From Deltaproteobacteria bacterium (lineage in GTDB: Bacteria; Myxococcota; Kuafuiibacteriia; Kuafuiibacteriales; Kuafuiibacteriaceae): 64,000 nt of DNA. The stretch lies in assembly GCA_016713425.1 (NCBI GenBank), contig JADJPE010000005.1, positions 4,810,501 through 4,874,500 of the forward strand. Direction: 5' to 3'. This document shows positions 42,189 through 51,200 of the stretch, piece after piece. Below the pieces are notes generated by a model. It had not been told where the DNA came from and searched no databases. It worked only from the letters and a program-made list of their open reading frames with translations. The position numbers and the translations under genes are program-made. Numbering within the stretch: the first letter of the stretch is position 1; each line of letters opens with the position of its first letter.

Positions 42189-43313
42189 TCACGCGAGTCT
42201 CCCGAGTCGCTGCAGTTGTGTGTGGAGATGGTGGATCGCGAGGCGAGCCCAAGGATGTTGGGCACCCGCCTCGGCGTCGCGGACGTTGAGCACCACGAAC
42301 TTTGGGTCGCTGAGCGGCGGTCCCCACGGCACCGCGGGCATCCACGTGAACAGGGCGATGGTGGGCACCTGCGCCAAGAACGCGAGGTGCATCGGGCCTG
42401 TGTCGTTGGTGACCACGGCGTCGGCCTTTCGCACGAGGGCGAAAAGCGTCGCCAGGTCGCGCCCGGAGAATACGCGCGCGCGCGGGCCGATGGCCCGGGC
42501 GACCTGGCGAAGGCGCTTGCGGTCGTCGGGGGTCCCCGAGATGACGACCGTGTGCGGGGCGGACGCGGGGAGTGAACGCCCGATCTCGATGAAACCTTCG
42601 GGCGCCCATTGTTTCGCCGGGTTTCTCGATCCTGGAACCAGCAAGATCCAAGGGCGACCGTCGGTGAGCGCGCGCGCCTTCGTGTCGGCAGCACTGCGGT
42701 CAACGAAAGGAATGTCATACTTCGGCGCGTCGACGCCGAGCGGTGCGAGCGGACGAACGAGTTCGCGCGACCAATGACGGAGCCCGAGGTCTCGGTCGTC
42801 GGGTAGACCGTAGGTGAGGCCAGTCGTTGCGATCGACTCGTGGTCGGCGATCCAACCCAGGCGATGGGTTGCGTTCGAGCGGACGACCCAGGCTCGGGCG
42901 TTGGTGTCGCGGCGAGCCGTTAGATCGACGGCGACATCGAACTTCTGGCGCGCGAGACGGCGCACGAGGGCGTCCACCTCCGCTCGGTCCACCTTGGGCA
43001 CGCGGTCGAGGTTGGCGTGGGTGAGGAGTGCGTCCGTCGGCGTGTGAATCTTGACGGGAAGGTCGATCTGTTTCCAGGGGCGCGCGGCTTCCTTGCGCAG
43101 CATGAGGTGGATCGGGGTTGCTGCGCCTCGCTCAACCAACGCCGCGACCGCGGGCGCCAGAAGCAGAGCGTCGCCGAGTCCGTCGAAAAGGTAGACGAGG
43201 AATACGCGCGCACCCTCGGGCGCAATGGGGGTCCAATCGGTCTTGGCGGCGAAGGTTCGGCGTTGCGCCATCGTCCGGCGCACGCGTTCGATGACGATAC
43301 CCAGTCGGTTCAA
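42189..43313 (-). CDS. Glycosyltransferase family 9-like (heptosyltransferase-type) protein
   Basis: 374 aa. N-terminal VFLVYLFDGLGDALLLAPAV corresponds to the glycine-rich start of ADP-heptose:LPS heptosyltransferases; the C-terminal domain has ILLVPGSRNPAKQWAPEGF and the donor-binding block ADAVVTNDTGPMHLAFLAQV with PTIALFTWMPAVPWGPP. Probably adds a sugar to LPS core or a similar glycan. TTG at 43313 overlaps the stop of the upstream gene by TTGA, the same overlap style as elsewhere in the window; ATG 43271 is possible. Confidence 0.78.
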   Translation of the reverse strand: MNRLGIVIERVRRTMAQRRTFAAKTDWTPIAPEGARVFLVYLFDGLGDALLLAPAVAALVERGAATPIHLMLRKEAARPWKQIDLPVKIHTPTDALLTHANLDRVPKVDRAEVDALVRRLARQKFDVAVDLTARRDTNARAWVVRSNATHRLGWIADHESIATTGLTYGLPDDRDLGLRHWSRELVRPLAPLGVDAPKYDIPFVDRSAADTKARALTDGRPWILLVPGSRNPAKQWAPEGFIEIGRSLPASAPHTVVISGTPDDRKRLRQVARAIGPRARVFSGRDLATLFALVRKADAVVTNDTGPMHLAFLAQVPTIALFTWMPAVPWGPPLSDPKFVVLNVRDAEAGAQHPWARLAIHHLHTQLQRLGRLA

Positions 43314-44410
43314 TGTGTCTCCTTGGTGCGCTCGAAGACGTGGATGACGTCGGCGAGGCTGATGCGACGGCGCCCGAAGCGGGTGGATGCGTTCGCTTTG
43401 GGCTCGAGGATGAGATCCTCGTTCTCGAAGCGGGCCGCGATCTGGCGGGCGTGCCCGGCAGCGTCGGTACTGAGTCCGGCCTCGAAGGCGGCGCCGGTTC
43501 GAAGGTCGATCATCGTGAGGCAGGTGGCATCCCAACGACCGCACGCGCCGAGAAGAAACAGGCTGCTTCCTCGGACGTGACGTTGGCTCGCGTCGGGGCG
43601 GCCGGCGTCGGCGTGCCCGGCGTCGGCGTTGACCGCAAGCCTAGGCATGGCACTCCAGCCAAATCGACGGCGCTTTCGATCGAAGAGCGCGATGGCGCTG
43701 GTCTTATCGGAAGCCTTGGACTCGAAGAGCCAGGGCTCGAGCCGATCGATCGGTGAGGGCGAGCGCGACGGCTCAAGGAGCGCTCGAGGCGGCTTGAAGT
43801 CCGCCATTCGCGCCATCTCGATCTTGGCGTGGGCGTCGTTTGTGGTGATCGATGTCGTCCACCAGGCATCCTTCTGGGGTACGGGAGGGCCGGCGTACCA
43901 GCGTTTGGGCGGTGCCTGTCGTCGCGCTCCGAAGAACGTGACATCGCCGACGCGGCGCGGTGTCGAATCCTTTGCCTCCGGCCACTTCTCATGGCCGCGC
44001 CTCAGCGCGGCGGCACCCGCGTGGGTGGGCAGGCTGGGATCGAGCGGCGCGGCACCAGCGGCCTCGAGGATGCGCTGAATTTCAGCGCGTGACGGCGCGT
44101 GGTCGAGTGTGCCGATCGAGATCGGGCGAAGCTCGAGGCGGCGGCTCTCCCCGGTCGTCGATCCGGTCTGGAGTCCGACGACGCGACATGTCCGCGGGTG
44201 AACGACGAGGTAGGCGGTCCCACCCGGGTACGTATCGCGCACGATGACATCGTCGGTGCCTGTCGAAAGCACGCTGAGATCCCCGCGCCAAACTCGCTGC
44301 TGTTCGAGACAGTCGACGATGGTGTCCGGCGGTAGGCTCATGACCCACAGCATCAACGTCGTGCAGTATTGCGCGCTCATGGACGTGCTCTTTCGGGGTG
44401 GGTCGACCAT
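43310..44410 (-). CDS. Hypothetical protein coupled to the GT9 gene
   Basis: 366 aa, no family recognised. AGGGG about 11 nt before ATG 44410 supports this start, though Met24 (44341) is possible. The N-terminal part contains a beta-rich domain (DVIVRDTYPGGTAYLVVHPR), the centre is proline- and arginine-rich, and an Ala/Asp repeat occurs near NADAGHADAGRPDASQ. The C-terminus ends in VIHVFERTKETH. No signal peptide. Translational overlap with the glycosyltransferase suggests a role in the same glycan process. Confidence 0.6.
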   Translation of the reverse strand: MVDPPRKSTSMSAQYCTTLMLWVMSLPPDTIVDCLEQQRVWRGDLSVLSTGTDDVIVRDTYPGGTAYLVVHPRTCRVVGLQTGSTTGESRRLELRPISIGTLDHAPSRAEIQRILEAAGAAPLDPSLPTHAGAAALRRGHEKWPEAKDSTPRRVGDVTFFGARRQAPPKRWYAGPPVPQKDAWWTTSITTNDAHAKIEMARMADFKPPRALLEPSRSPSPIDRLEPWLFESKASDKTSAIALFDRKRRRFGWSAMPRLAVNADAGHADAGRPDASQRHVRGSSLFLLGACGRWDATCLTMIDLRTGAAFEAGLSTDAAGHARQIAARFENEDLILEPKANASTRFGRRRISLADVIHVFERTKETH

Positions 44411-44520
44411 TGACTGTGCCCCTGTACAGGTTTAGACACGGCTGTGTTCGAAGGTCGAGGGGGGCGGCATCAAATGGATGTGTCTCCGAAATGAACCGTT
44501 GAGCTGTCCAGGAGAGTCCG

Positions 44521-45369
44521 TTGACAGAGAACCGAGAGCAGAGCTTTACGCAGGCCGCGAAGAGCCTCCAAGGCGCGAGCATTCTCGTCGTCGATGACGA
44601 CGAGTTGACGACGCGATCCCTGAGCCGTGTCTTGTCGGCGCAAGGCTGTCGCGTGACGTGCGTCCATACGGTGCCCGACGCGCTTCGCGAAATTGACGCG
44701 GCGGCCGCTTCCTTCACGGCGGCGGTGGTTGATTTCTTTCTGTTTGACCACAATGCCGTCGAAGTCATCACGCGCCTTCGCACGGGCGATGAGCCGTGCT
44801 GTGCCCTCATGATCACGGGGCTCGGGCGAAATGATGCGGGGCGTGAGGCCATTGCGGCCGGGGCCGACGACTTCCTGCTCAAGCCGTTCGAGGTCTCCGA
44901 CTTCCTCGACGCGGTTGGGCGCACGGTCGAGCGAACGCAGACGTGGCGCGGCCGCCTTTCGAGCGAACCCGCTTCCGACGGGGGTGCGGATGTGGAGCGT
45001 TCGGCTGGCGCGAGCGCGTCGGGGGCGACCACGCCTTTCTCGAGCGGAGCCATCGACGAGCTGCGGCAGGTCTTGCTCGACGCGAAGCCCAAGGAACCGC
45101 GGCCTCGCTCGCCGAGTGGTGCGTGGAGCGACGACCGCTTCCTCGACCTCGCCATTTGCGCGGACATTCTGACAGAGAAGGGTGGGCTCTCCACGCGAGA
45201 ACGCCAGATCCTCGAGCATCTCCTGCTCGGGAAACGGAATCACCAAATCGCCGAGGTCGCGCAGATCTCGGAGCGTACGGTGAAGTTCCACGTCACAAAC
45301 ATTCTGAAGAAACTGGGCGCCGAGTCTCGCGGTGATCTTCTCCGTATGTTGTTCGACCGCTCCGCCTAG
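44521..45369 (+). CDS. Orphan response regulator, receiver + LuxR-type HTH
   Basis: 282 aa from TTG with CAGGAGAG upstream. Receiver domain: acidic pocket VVDDDE (Asp25-Asp27), probable phosphoacceptor Asp71 in AAVVDFFLFD, and the conserved Lys in DDFLLKPFE. A linker of about 80 residues rich in Ser/Pro leads to a GerE/LuxR helix-turn-helix: LSTRERQILEHLLLGKRNHQ and ERTVKFHVTNILKKLGA. No histidine kinase is adjacent. The GGDEF gene follows on the same strand. Confidence 0.85.
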   Translation: MTENREQSFTQAAKSLQGASILVVDDDELTTRSLSRVLSAQGCRVTCVHTVPDALREIDAAAASFTAAVVDFFLFDHNAVEVITRLRTGDEPCCALMITGLGRNDAGREAIAAGADDFLLKPFEVSDFLDAVGRTVERTQTWRGRLSSEPASDGGADVERSAGASASGATTPFSSGAIDELRQVLLDAKPKEPRPRSPSGAWSDDRFLDLAICADILTEKGGLSTRERQILEHLLLGKRNHQIAEVAQISERTVKFHVTNILKKLGAESRGDLLRMLFDRSA

Positions 45370-45606
45370 TTTTCGTCGTCGCCTCCTCGCGCCCGTTCGT
45401 CCGATGCGCGTCGTGTCCTCCGATGCGTGTCCTCCGATGCGCATCGCCCAAGGTCGCACCCCTCTGTGGGTGTGTGCCTCCCTCCGACAGAGCAGATGCC
45501 CAACCGGGCGCCGAAAGACTGGATGCGGGTCCGATGATCGCCGGAGGTCGCACGCTTGCCGCGGGGTCTCGGGAATAGGCGGAGATCTCGGGCTGTAGGT
45601 CTCCGC

Positions 45607-46284
45607 GTGGAACTGGGATCTAGATTGGTACGCAGGAGCGCATTCGAGAGAACGGGCTTGGGGGCGCGGCGCGCAGGGTCCATCGAGCGATTGATCAATG
45701 AGAACCGGATCCTTCGAGAGAAGGTACGAGCGCTTTCGGCCTACCGTGAACTCGCCTACCGGGACCACCTGACCGGGCTGTACAATCGCCGACTGTTTGA
45801 CGAACGAATGGCGGAGGAGCTCCAGCGGGCTCAGCGGGCCGGTGGACGTCTGGCGCTTGCGATCATCGACCTCGACAATTTCAAGCTTGTGAACGATTTC
45901 GCGGGGCATGCGGTCGGCGATCTCTTGCTCCGGGAGGTCGGGGGCCTGCTTCGTAACGCGCAGCGCAGGTGCGATGTGGCTTGCCGACTGGGAGGCGACG
46001 AGTTCGCGTTGATCTTCCCGGATACCGGGCGGCGGGGGGCAGAGCGGGTGATTGGACGCCTGCGCGCCGAGCTCGCGAGGAAGCCGCTCGGAATCGGAGC
46101 GCCTGCCGATACACCTCCCGTCCCTACGGACGACACGTCACCGACCGGGAAGGGCGCATTGCCTGCGCTCTCGCTGAGCGCGGGGATTAGTTCTTACCCG
46201 AGCGACGGAACATCGGTCGAGGCGCTTTGGCAGGTCGCGGACGCGCGTATGTACGCTGAAAAGCGCGCGCACCACCGGGACTAG
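45607..46284 (+). CDS. Diguanylate cyclase (GGDEF)
   Basis: Makes cyclic di-GMP. Domain starts at YRDHLTGLYNRRLFDERM; active site RLGGDEFALIF is intact, and RRCD five residues before it is an I-site (RxxD) for product inhibition. ALSLSAGISSYPSDG and ADARMYAEKRA close the domain. The N-terminal part is a short coiled-coil (IERLINENRILREKVRAL), so dimerisation rather than a sensor domain controls it. I chose GTG 45607; the frame is open from TTG 45556. It may be co-expressed with the upstream response regulator. Confidence 0.85.
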   Translation: MELGSRLVRRSAFERTGLGARRAGSIERLINENRILREKVRALSAYRELAYRDHLTGLYNRRLFDERMAEELQRAQRAGGRLALAIIDLDNFKLVNDFAGHAVGDLLLREVGGLLRNAQRRCDVACRLGGDEFALIFPDTGRRGAERVIGRLRAELARKPLGIGAPADTPPVPTDDTSPTGKGALPALSLSAGISSYPSDGTSVEALWQVADARMYAEKRAHHRD

Positions 46285-46339
46285 ACGTCTAGATTCGATC
46301 GGGCGTGACAGATCGAGCGCGCGCGCCTACGCATGGGGC

Positions 46340-47368
46340 ATGCCGCGTCGGAAAAAGGTCGTCCTCGTTACGGGCGCCAGTGGCGAGATGGGCCACGGTC
46401 TCATTCAAAGACTCAGTCAACGAACCCACTTCGATATTCTCGCGCTCGACATCAAGTCACTCGACGAACGTCTCGCGGGCATCTGCCACGACCAGATCGT
46501 AGGCGATGTGCTCGATCCCAGACTTCTCGAACGCCTCGTGAGCGAGTTCGAGATTCATGCGGTCTTTCATCTCGCGGCGCTCCTGTCGACGCGAAGCGAG
46601 TTCACGCCGGAGACGGCGCACGAGGTGAATGTTCGCGGGACGTTGAATCTACTCAAGCTCGCGGTCGAGCAGTCTCGTTGGCATGGGCGGCAGGTCTTGT
46701 TTCTCTTTCCGAGCTCAATCGCGGTCTATGGCCTGCCTGATTTCGAGACGAAGTCGTCGGCAGGCGCGGTGAAGGAGGACGAGTTCAACGTGCCGACGAC
46801 GATGTACGGCTGCAATAAGCTGTACGCGGAACACCTTGGCCGGTACTACGCCGAGCACTACCGGCAGCTTGCGGTCGAACAGAAGAAAGGAATCGATTTT
46901 CGATGTCTGAGGTTCCCGGGCATCATTTCCGCGTTCACGGTGCCGCATGGGGGCACGAGCGATTATGGCCCCGAGATGTTGCATGCGGCGGCCCAGGGCG
47001 AGGCGTACGACTGCTTCGTCCGGCCGGATGCCCGCATCCCATTCATGGCGATGCCCGATGCCATCGAGGCGCTGTTGCGCTTGATGGAAGCACCCGCAGA
47101 CCATCTGACGCGCCACGTCTACAACGTGACGTCGTTCTCGCCGACGGCGCAAGATTTCGCGGACCGGGTGCGCACGGCCTTTGCGGGCGCGCACATCTCG
47201 TTCGTGCCTGATGCGAAGCGCCAAGCCATCATCGATACGTGGCCGGCCGAGCTCGATGACAGTGCGGCGCGCCGAGACTGGGGCTTCAGCCCGAGTCTCG
47301 ACTTCGATGGCAGTTTTGATGACTACCTCGTCCCGAACATCCGGGAACGCTACGGACTGAAACGATGA
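46340..47368 (+). CDS. SDR-type L-threonine 3-dehydrogenase
   Basis: NAD-dependent epimerase-fold protein of 342 aa: VVLVTGASGEMGHGL binds NAD, and the catalytic Tyr-x3-Lys is in MYGCNKLYAEH. Beyond the fold, FRCLRFPGIISAFTVPHGGT, SDYGPEMLHAAAQG, ARIPFMAMPDAIEALLRLME and IIDTWPAELDDSAARRDWG match the epimerase-like threonine dehydrogenases rather than sugar epimerases. No 2-amino-3-ketobutyrate ligase (kbl) is adjacent. Cytoplasmic. Confidence 0.78.
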   Translation: MPRRKKVVLVTGASGEMGHGLIQRLSQRTHFDILALDIKSLDERLAGICHDQIVGDVLDPRLLERLVSEFEIHAVFHLAALLSTRSEFTPETAHEVNVRGTLNLLKLAVEQSRWHGRQVLFLFPSSIAVYGLPDFETKSSAGAVKEDEFNVPTTMYGCNKLYAEHLGRYYAEHYRQLAVEQKKGIDFRCLRFPGIISAFTVPHGGTSDYGPEMLHAAAQGEAYDCFVRPDARIPFMAMPDAIEALLRLMEAPADHLTRHVYNVTSFSPTAQDFADRVRTAFAGAHISFVPDAKRQAIIDTWPAELDDSAARRDWGFSPSLDFDGSFDDYLVPNIRERYGLKR

Positions 47369-47432
47369 ATGAAGTTCGGTGGTCCCGCGGATACGAATAC
47401 GACGAACGGAGACGGGCGCGAGCCAGCGCGTA

Positions 47433-47465
47433 CTCGGGCCGACGCCATTGGCGGATCGGCCCGAG
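47433..47465. terminator. GC-rich hairpin between convergent genes
   Basis: Perfect 10-bp arms CTCGGGCCGA and TCGGCCCGAG enclose a loop that itself pairs CGCC with GGCG. It lies 64 bp after the dehydrogenase stop and 32 bp after the HU stop on the other strand, so it could end both transcripts. No T-run, so factor-independent termination is uncertain. Confidence 0.5.
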
Positions 47466-47497
47466 CGGCTGGCGTCGTTTGGTTGTCCGGTCTAGGG

Positions 47498-47890
47498 CTA
47501 GACCATTTCCTTGAGCGCCTTGAGCGCGGTGACGCGGACGACGTTGCGTGCGGGCTTGGCCTTCACCAGAACCTCGCGGCCGCCGATGTTCCGTTTCCCG
47601 GCCGGCGTCTTGGGCTTGTGCACGCGGCGAATCTTGAGCAGCCCGAAGAGCTTCACCATTCCGGGACCGGACTTCCCGAGGTCGGTCTTCACGATTTCGC
47701 CGATGCCGTCGACGATGACCGCGACTTCCTTGCGGCTCATGCCGGTTCGCTCTGCGAGAGCTGTCACGACCTGTGACTTCGACCGAACCTTCTCGGCCGG
47801 CGTGATCTTGCCTAGTTTCTTCGCTGGATCGGCGGCCGCGGTCTTCTTCTTGGCCACCTTCTTGGTTGTCGTCTTTTTCTTTGTCGCCAT
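47498..47890 (-). CDS. HU-family DNA-binding protein with Lys-rich tail
   Basis: 130 aa. The C-terminal 90 residues are an HU fold: KSQVVTALAERTGMSRKEVA, helix 2, then GLLKIRRVHKPKTPAGKRN with NIGGREVLVKAKPARNVVR. The N-terminal 38 residues are a lysine/alanine tail (MATKKKTTTKKVAKKK) resembling histone H1-like extensions found in some myxobacterial HU proteins. Likely a nucleoid protein. AGAGGG before the ATG is the ribosome binding site. A structured leader precedes it. Confidence 0.88.
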   Translation of the reverse strand: MATKKKTTTKKVAKKKTAAADPAKKLGKITPAEKVRSKSQVVTALAERTGMSRKEVAVIVDGIGEIVKTDLGKSGPGMVKLFGLLKIRRVHKPKTPAGKRNIGGREVLVKAKPARNVVRVTALKALKEMV

Positions 47891-47912
47891 TTCCGAACCC
47901 TCTGCTTCTGTA

Positions 47913-47953
47913 CTTCGGCTCTTTGCCGTTCGATTGAGCCGAAGCCTCGGCTC
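47913..47953 (-). promoter_or_regulatory. HU leader with two mutually exclusive hairpins
   Basis: Reading toward the gene, segment 1 GAGCCGA (47953-47947) can pair with segment 2 TCGGCTC (47942-47936); extended segment 2 CTTCGGCTC (47944-47936) can instead pair with segment 3 GAGCCGAAG (47921-47913). The second hairpin ends about 22 nt before the ATG. The layout resembles an attenuator or translational switch. Pairing is seen in sequence; function is inferred. Confidence 0.4.
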
Positions 47954-48288
47954 TCAAACAACGCGATAACCGATTTCCGCCCCTAAAAACAGGGGTTTTG
48001 AGCACATCAACATCAAACACGTCACTTTTTCGCCGATTTGACCCCGTTTTGCTCGGTCAAGGACCGCACGCTGGGCCGCAGGACGTCAAAACACCCCAAA
48101 AAAGGGCTTCAAATGACGGCCCGCATGCACACCGGCCTGCGGCCGGCGCGTCAAACTTTCGCGACATCGCACGCGGTCGTCTGAGACGGCCACGCCGCGT
48201 CTCCGTTGCGGATCGCTTCGACTCCTCGATCCGTTCTGGAGCGCTGGTGCGTCGCTGGTGAGTGGGTGTCGCTACCGTCGTCGCCCCG
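47954..48288. other. Gene-free stretch upstream of the HU gene
   Basis: No convincing gene on either strand. It holds an inverted repeat CCCCT/AGGGG with AT-rich loop (47980-47995), a TTGACC/GGTCAA inverted repeat (48038-48060), and downstream of the RHS stop no open frame that looks like an immunity gene. The HU promoter should be here but no clear -35/-10 pair was found. Confidence 0.5.
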
Positions 48289-51200
48289 TCACGGGGGAAG
48301 ATCGAAAGGCGGCTTTCCCTCGAATCGCTCTGGGCCCGGCAGGTCGCCCAGCAACATCTCGAGATCGCCGTAATCGTCCGGAGGTGGTCTTGGGTAGAGC
48401 AAACCGTCTTCGCTCGACCAGGTATCCATCACAAACTCATGGCCGTCCGGCGACTTCAGAATAATGACGACATGTTTGCCCAATCCCGGGGGATAGGGGT
48501 TGTTTGCGATTTCGGCCGTCCATTCGACGGGCAGCCACCGGTCTGCACTCGCGTAGTGATCGATGGCCTGGTCTGCGCACCACTCATAGTTGACCGACTC
48601 GGGCTGTTCTGTGTTGGCCTTGTCCCGAATCTTTTCCCAGAGCGCATCCAATAGGCTCTGGTTTCTAGACCCTTCGGGATGCCGTCGTTTCGTTTTGACC
48701 AGCTCGTCAATGTACTCCTGCATGTATCTTCGGATCGCCCCGAGGTCGCGCGCGCGATCGGTCGCATCGTAGAGCCCCATTGTGTCCGTTGTCTGCACGG
48801 GGCTGGATTCCGCATAGGCGTACGCGTTGACGCCCACGCGGCCGATCAGCGGGTCGCTCTGCAAGTACCGTCCGAGGCCCGGGTCGTAGACGCGAAAGTG
48901 GTTTTCGTGGAGCCGGGTTTCGGCATCGAAGTACTGACCCGGAAACCTCAAATTGAAGCGTATGAGCACACCGTCCCCGTCCGGATTTTCGTCCGCCAGG
49001 GCTGTACCGAAGGGATCTGAAGCCCACGACCACACGACAGAGCCGGAAGTGTCAGACATGATGCGCGGTGTCCGTGCGTGGTCGACGTGGACCCACAAGA
49101 CTGAAGGCTCCGCCTCCCCATACTCAACACTCGCCAGCGGGGAATTATCCAGCCAGATGATTTCGCGAATAGGTGAGCCGTCCTCGGCATACTCTCCAAG
49201 AAGCTGACGATCGCTGTCGAAGATTTTGTCATAGACGAAGATCGTGGTGACACCGTTCACGGTCTTGAAGACGCGTTCGTGGCGGCTGTTGTAGCCATAG
49301 GCCGCGATCGACACGTTTTCGTTGTCCACGCGAGCGAGGTGCCCCCTTGCCGAATATGCGAATTGGCGGGTGCCGTCGCGGGTGGCATTGCCCATCGCAT
49401 CATAGTCGAACGGGCGCTCTTCACCCGAGGGTCCGACGATTGATGTCAGCCTACCGGTCGCGGACTCGTAGGCATAGGTCGAGGCCTCGCCGCCGCGACT
49501 CGAGGTGCGTCGATTCCCCATTTCATCATAGGTATAGGCGAGCGAACCGTACGGCCCCTCGGCCGAGAGCATGCGCCCATCGTCGTCATACGAAAAGATC
49601 TGGCTCTCGCCGCGGACCGCATCTTCGATGGCGGTGAGTTGCCCGTTGCTGTCGTATGCGTACGTCCAGTCGATGAGCCCGGACACCGATTTGCGCCGAA
49701 GCCGGTACCCGGTGTCATACTCTCGATTCTCTTCGGTATGAGCTTCGTCTCCAAACGAAGCTCGCATGAGTGGGCCAAACGGAAGATACTCGATGTTGCT
49801 CACAAGGGGTGTCGGGGTTGATGCCCCGGGAAGATAGGCATCCATGGCCTGGATTCGATCATTGGCGTCGTATCGGAAGGCGACCCGGAGACCACTCGGG
49901 TAGGTCAACGATGCGCGTGCGCCATCGGGGGTGTAGTCGTTGTGCAGGGGCAGCGTCGCGCGACCCACGACTTCGCTGCGATCCACGACTTGCCCGAAAG
50001 CGTTGTAGCTCAAGCTGGTTGAACCGGTGCGATCACGGAGCGAGGTCATTTCGCCCACACCAAACGGCGCTTCATCATAGACAAACGTGATGTCATCGGA
50101 GTCGCCTGGGTAGTCCTGCACAACGACACGACCCAGCGGGTCGCGAACAAACCGGACCGTCACCCCACGCGCATCGGTGGTCGACGCCAGGCCACCAGCC
50201 TCGTCATATGTGTAGTCCGTGGTTCCGGTTGATGGATTTTCGAAACGAACGACTTCGCCGAACGCGCCGCGCGTCACGACTGTTCTCATGCCCAGTGGAT
50301 CGGTCGCCGTTACGCTCCGGTTGTTGGCCTGTGCATACGAAAAAACGGCTCCAGCCGCCGTTTCGCTGCGCGTGAGTCGGCCGGAGCTGTCGTATACGTA
50401 GCTCGTCGTTCGATTGCCTTCCTGTACGCGTACCGGCCGTTCCCAGTACGGATGAAGCTCGGTACTCACTCGTTCCTCCCCAGCGAAGACCGACTGCGTC
50501 AGCGACGGCGCGTCGAATTGCCCACCGAGCGTGCACCGCTCCGTTCCCGTCGCGTCCAAGGCGCGCAACGCGACCTGGTTCGACGTCACATCGCGTGTGA
50601 CCTCGAGTCGCTCGCCCCCCGGCGCGTGAAGGAGCGTTGTCGACGATTCACGTCCATCCAACCCCCTGTATCTGGTCCGCCAGGTTCGTCCATTGGGAAA
50701 AGTTGTCGTTTGATTCCCCGCTGCATCGTAGACGAAGCGCGTCACGCGGTCGTTTTCGTCGCGTTGCGTCACGCGACCCGTAGCGTCGTAGGAAAGGCGG
50801 ATTTCGAGTCCCGACGGGAGCACGACGTGAGTCGGATTCCCCGCTGCGTCGTAGGCTCGAATCTCAGTTCCGTGCCCTGCCGGGTTCGTGAAAGAAGTCA
50901 ACCGATGGTTCGCATCGTACGCAAGCGTCAAAACATCGGCGACGTCCGCCCGTGGTCCGTCGATCTCAGTCAAGTGACCTGACGTGTCATAGATGTAGCG
51001 CTCCGTGCGGGTCTCCGAAACGGCGATGCTCTCATACTTAGTTTCGACGATGCGTCCGCTTTCGTTGAAACGCGTGTGCGCGGCTTCTCCCGCCGTATCA
51101 TCGAATTCCGAAGTCGTTCGTGTGACTGCGTCATAAACGACTCGCCTACGCTCTCCGCCCTGAACGAACTGATCAGTCTGCCTGGCCAACGGCGACGTGG

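Noticed and set aside
41141..42718. Minus-strand frame of 525 codons over the small membrane protein and the GT9 gene end
   Set aside because: It covers genes with good ribosome binding sites or family motifs and has Arg/Ser-rich shadow composition.
44421..44430. Palindrome CCTGTACAGG between divergent genes as an SOS or regulator box
   Set aside because: A 10-bp palindrome is expected about once per kilobase by chance and it lies in the ribosome binding region rather than at a promoter.
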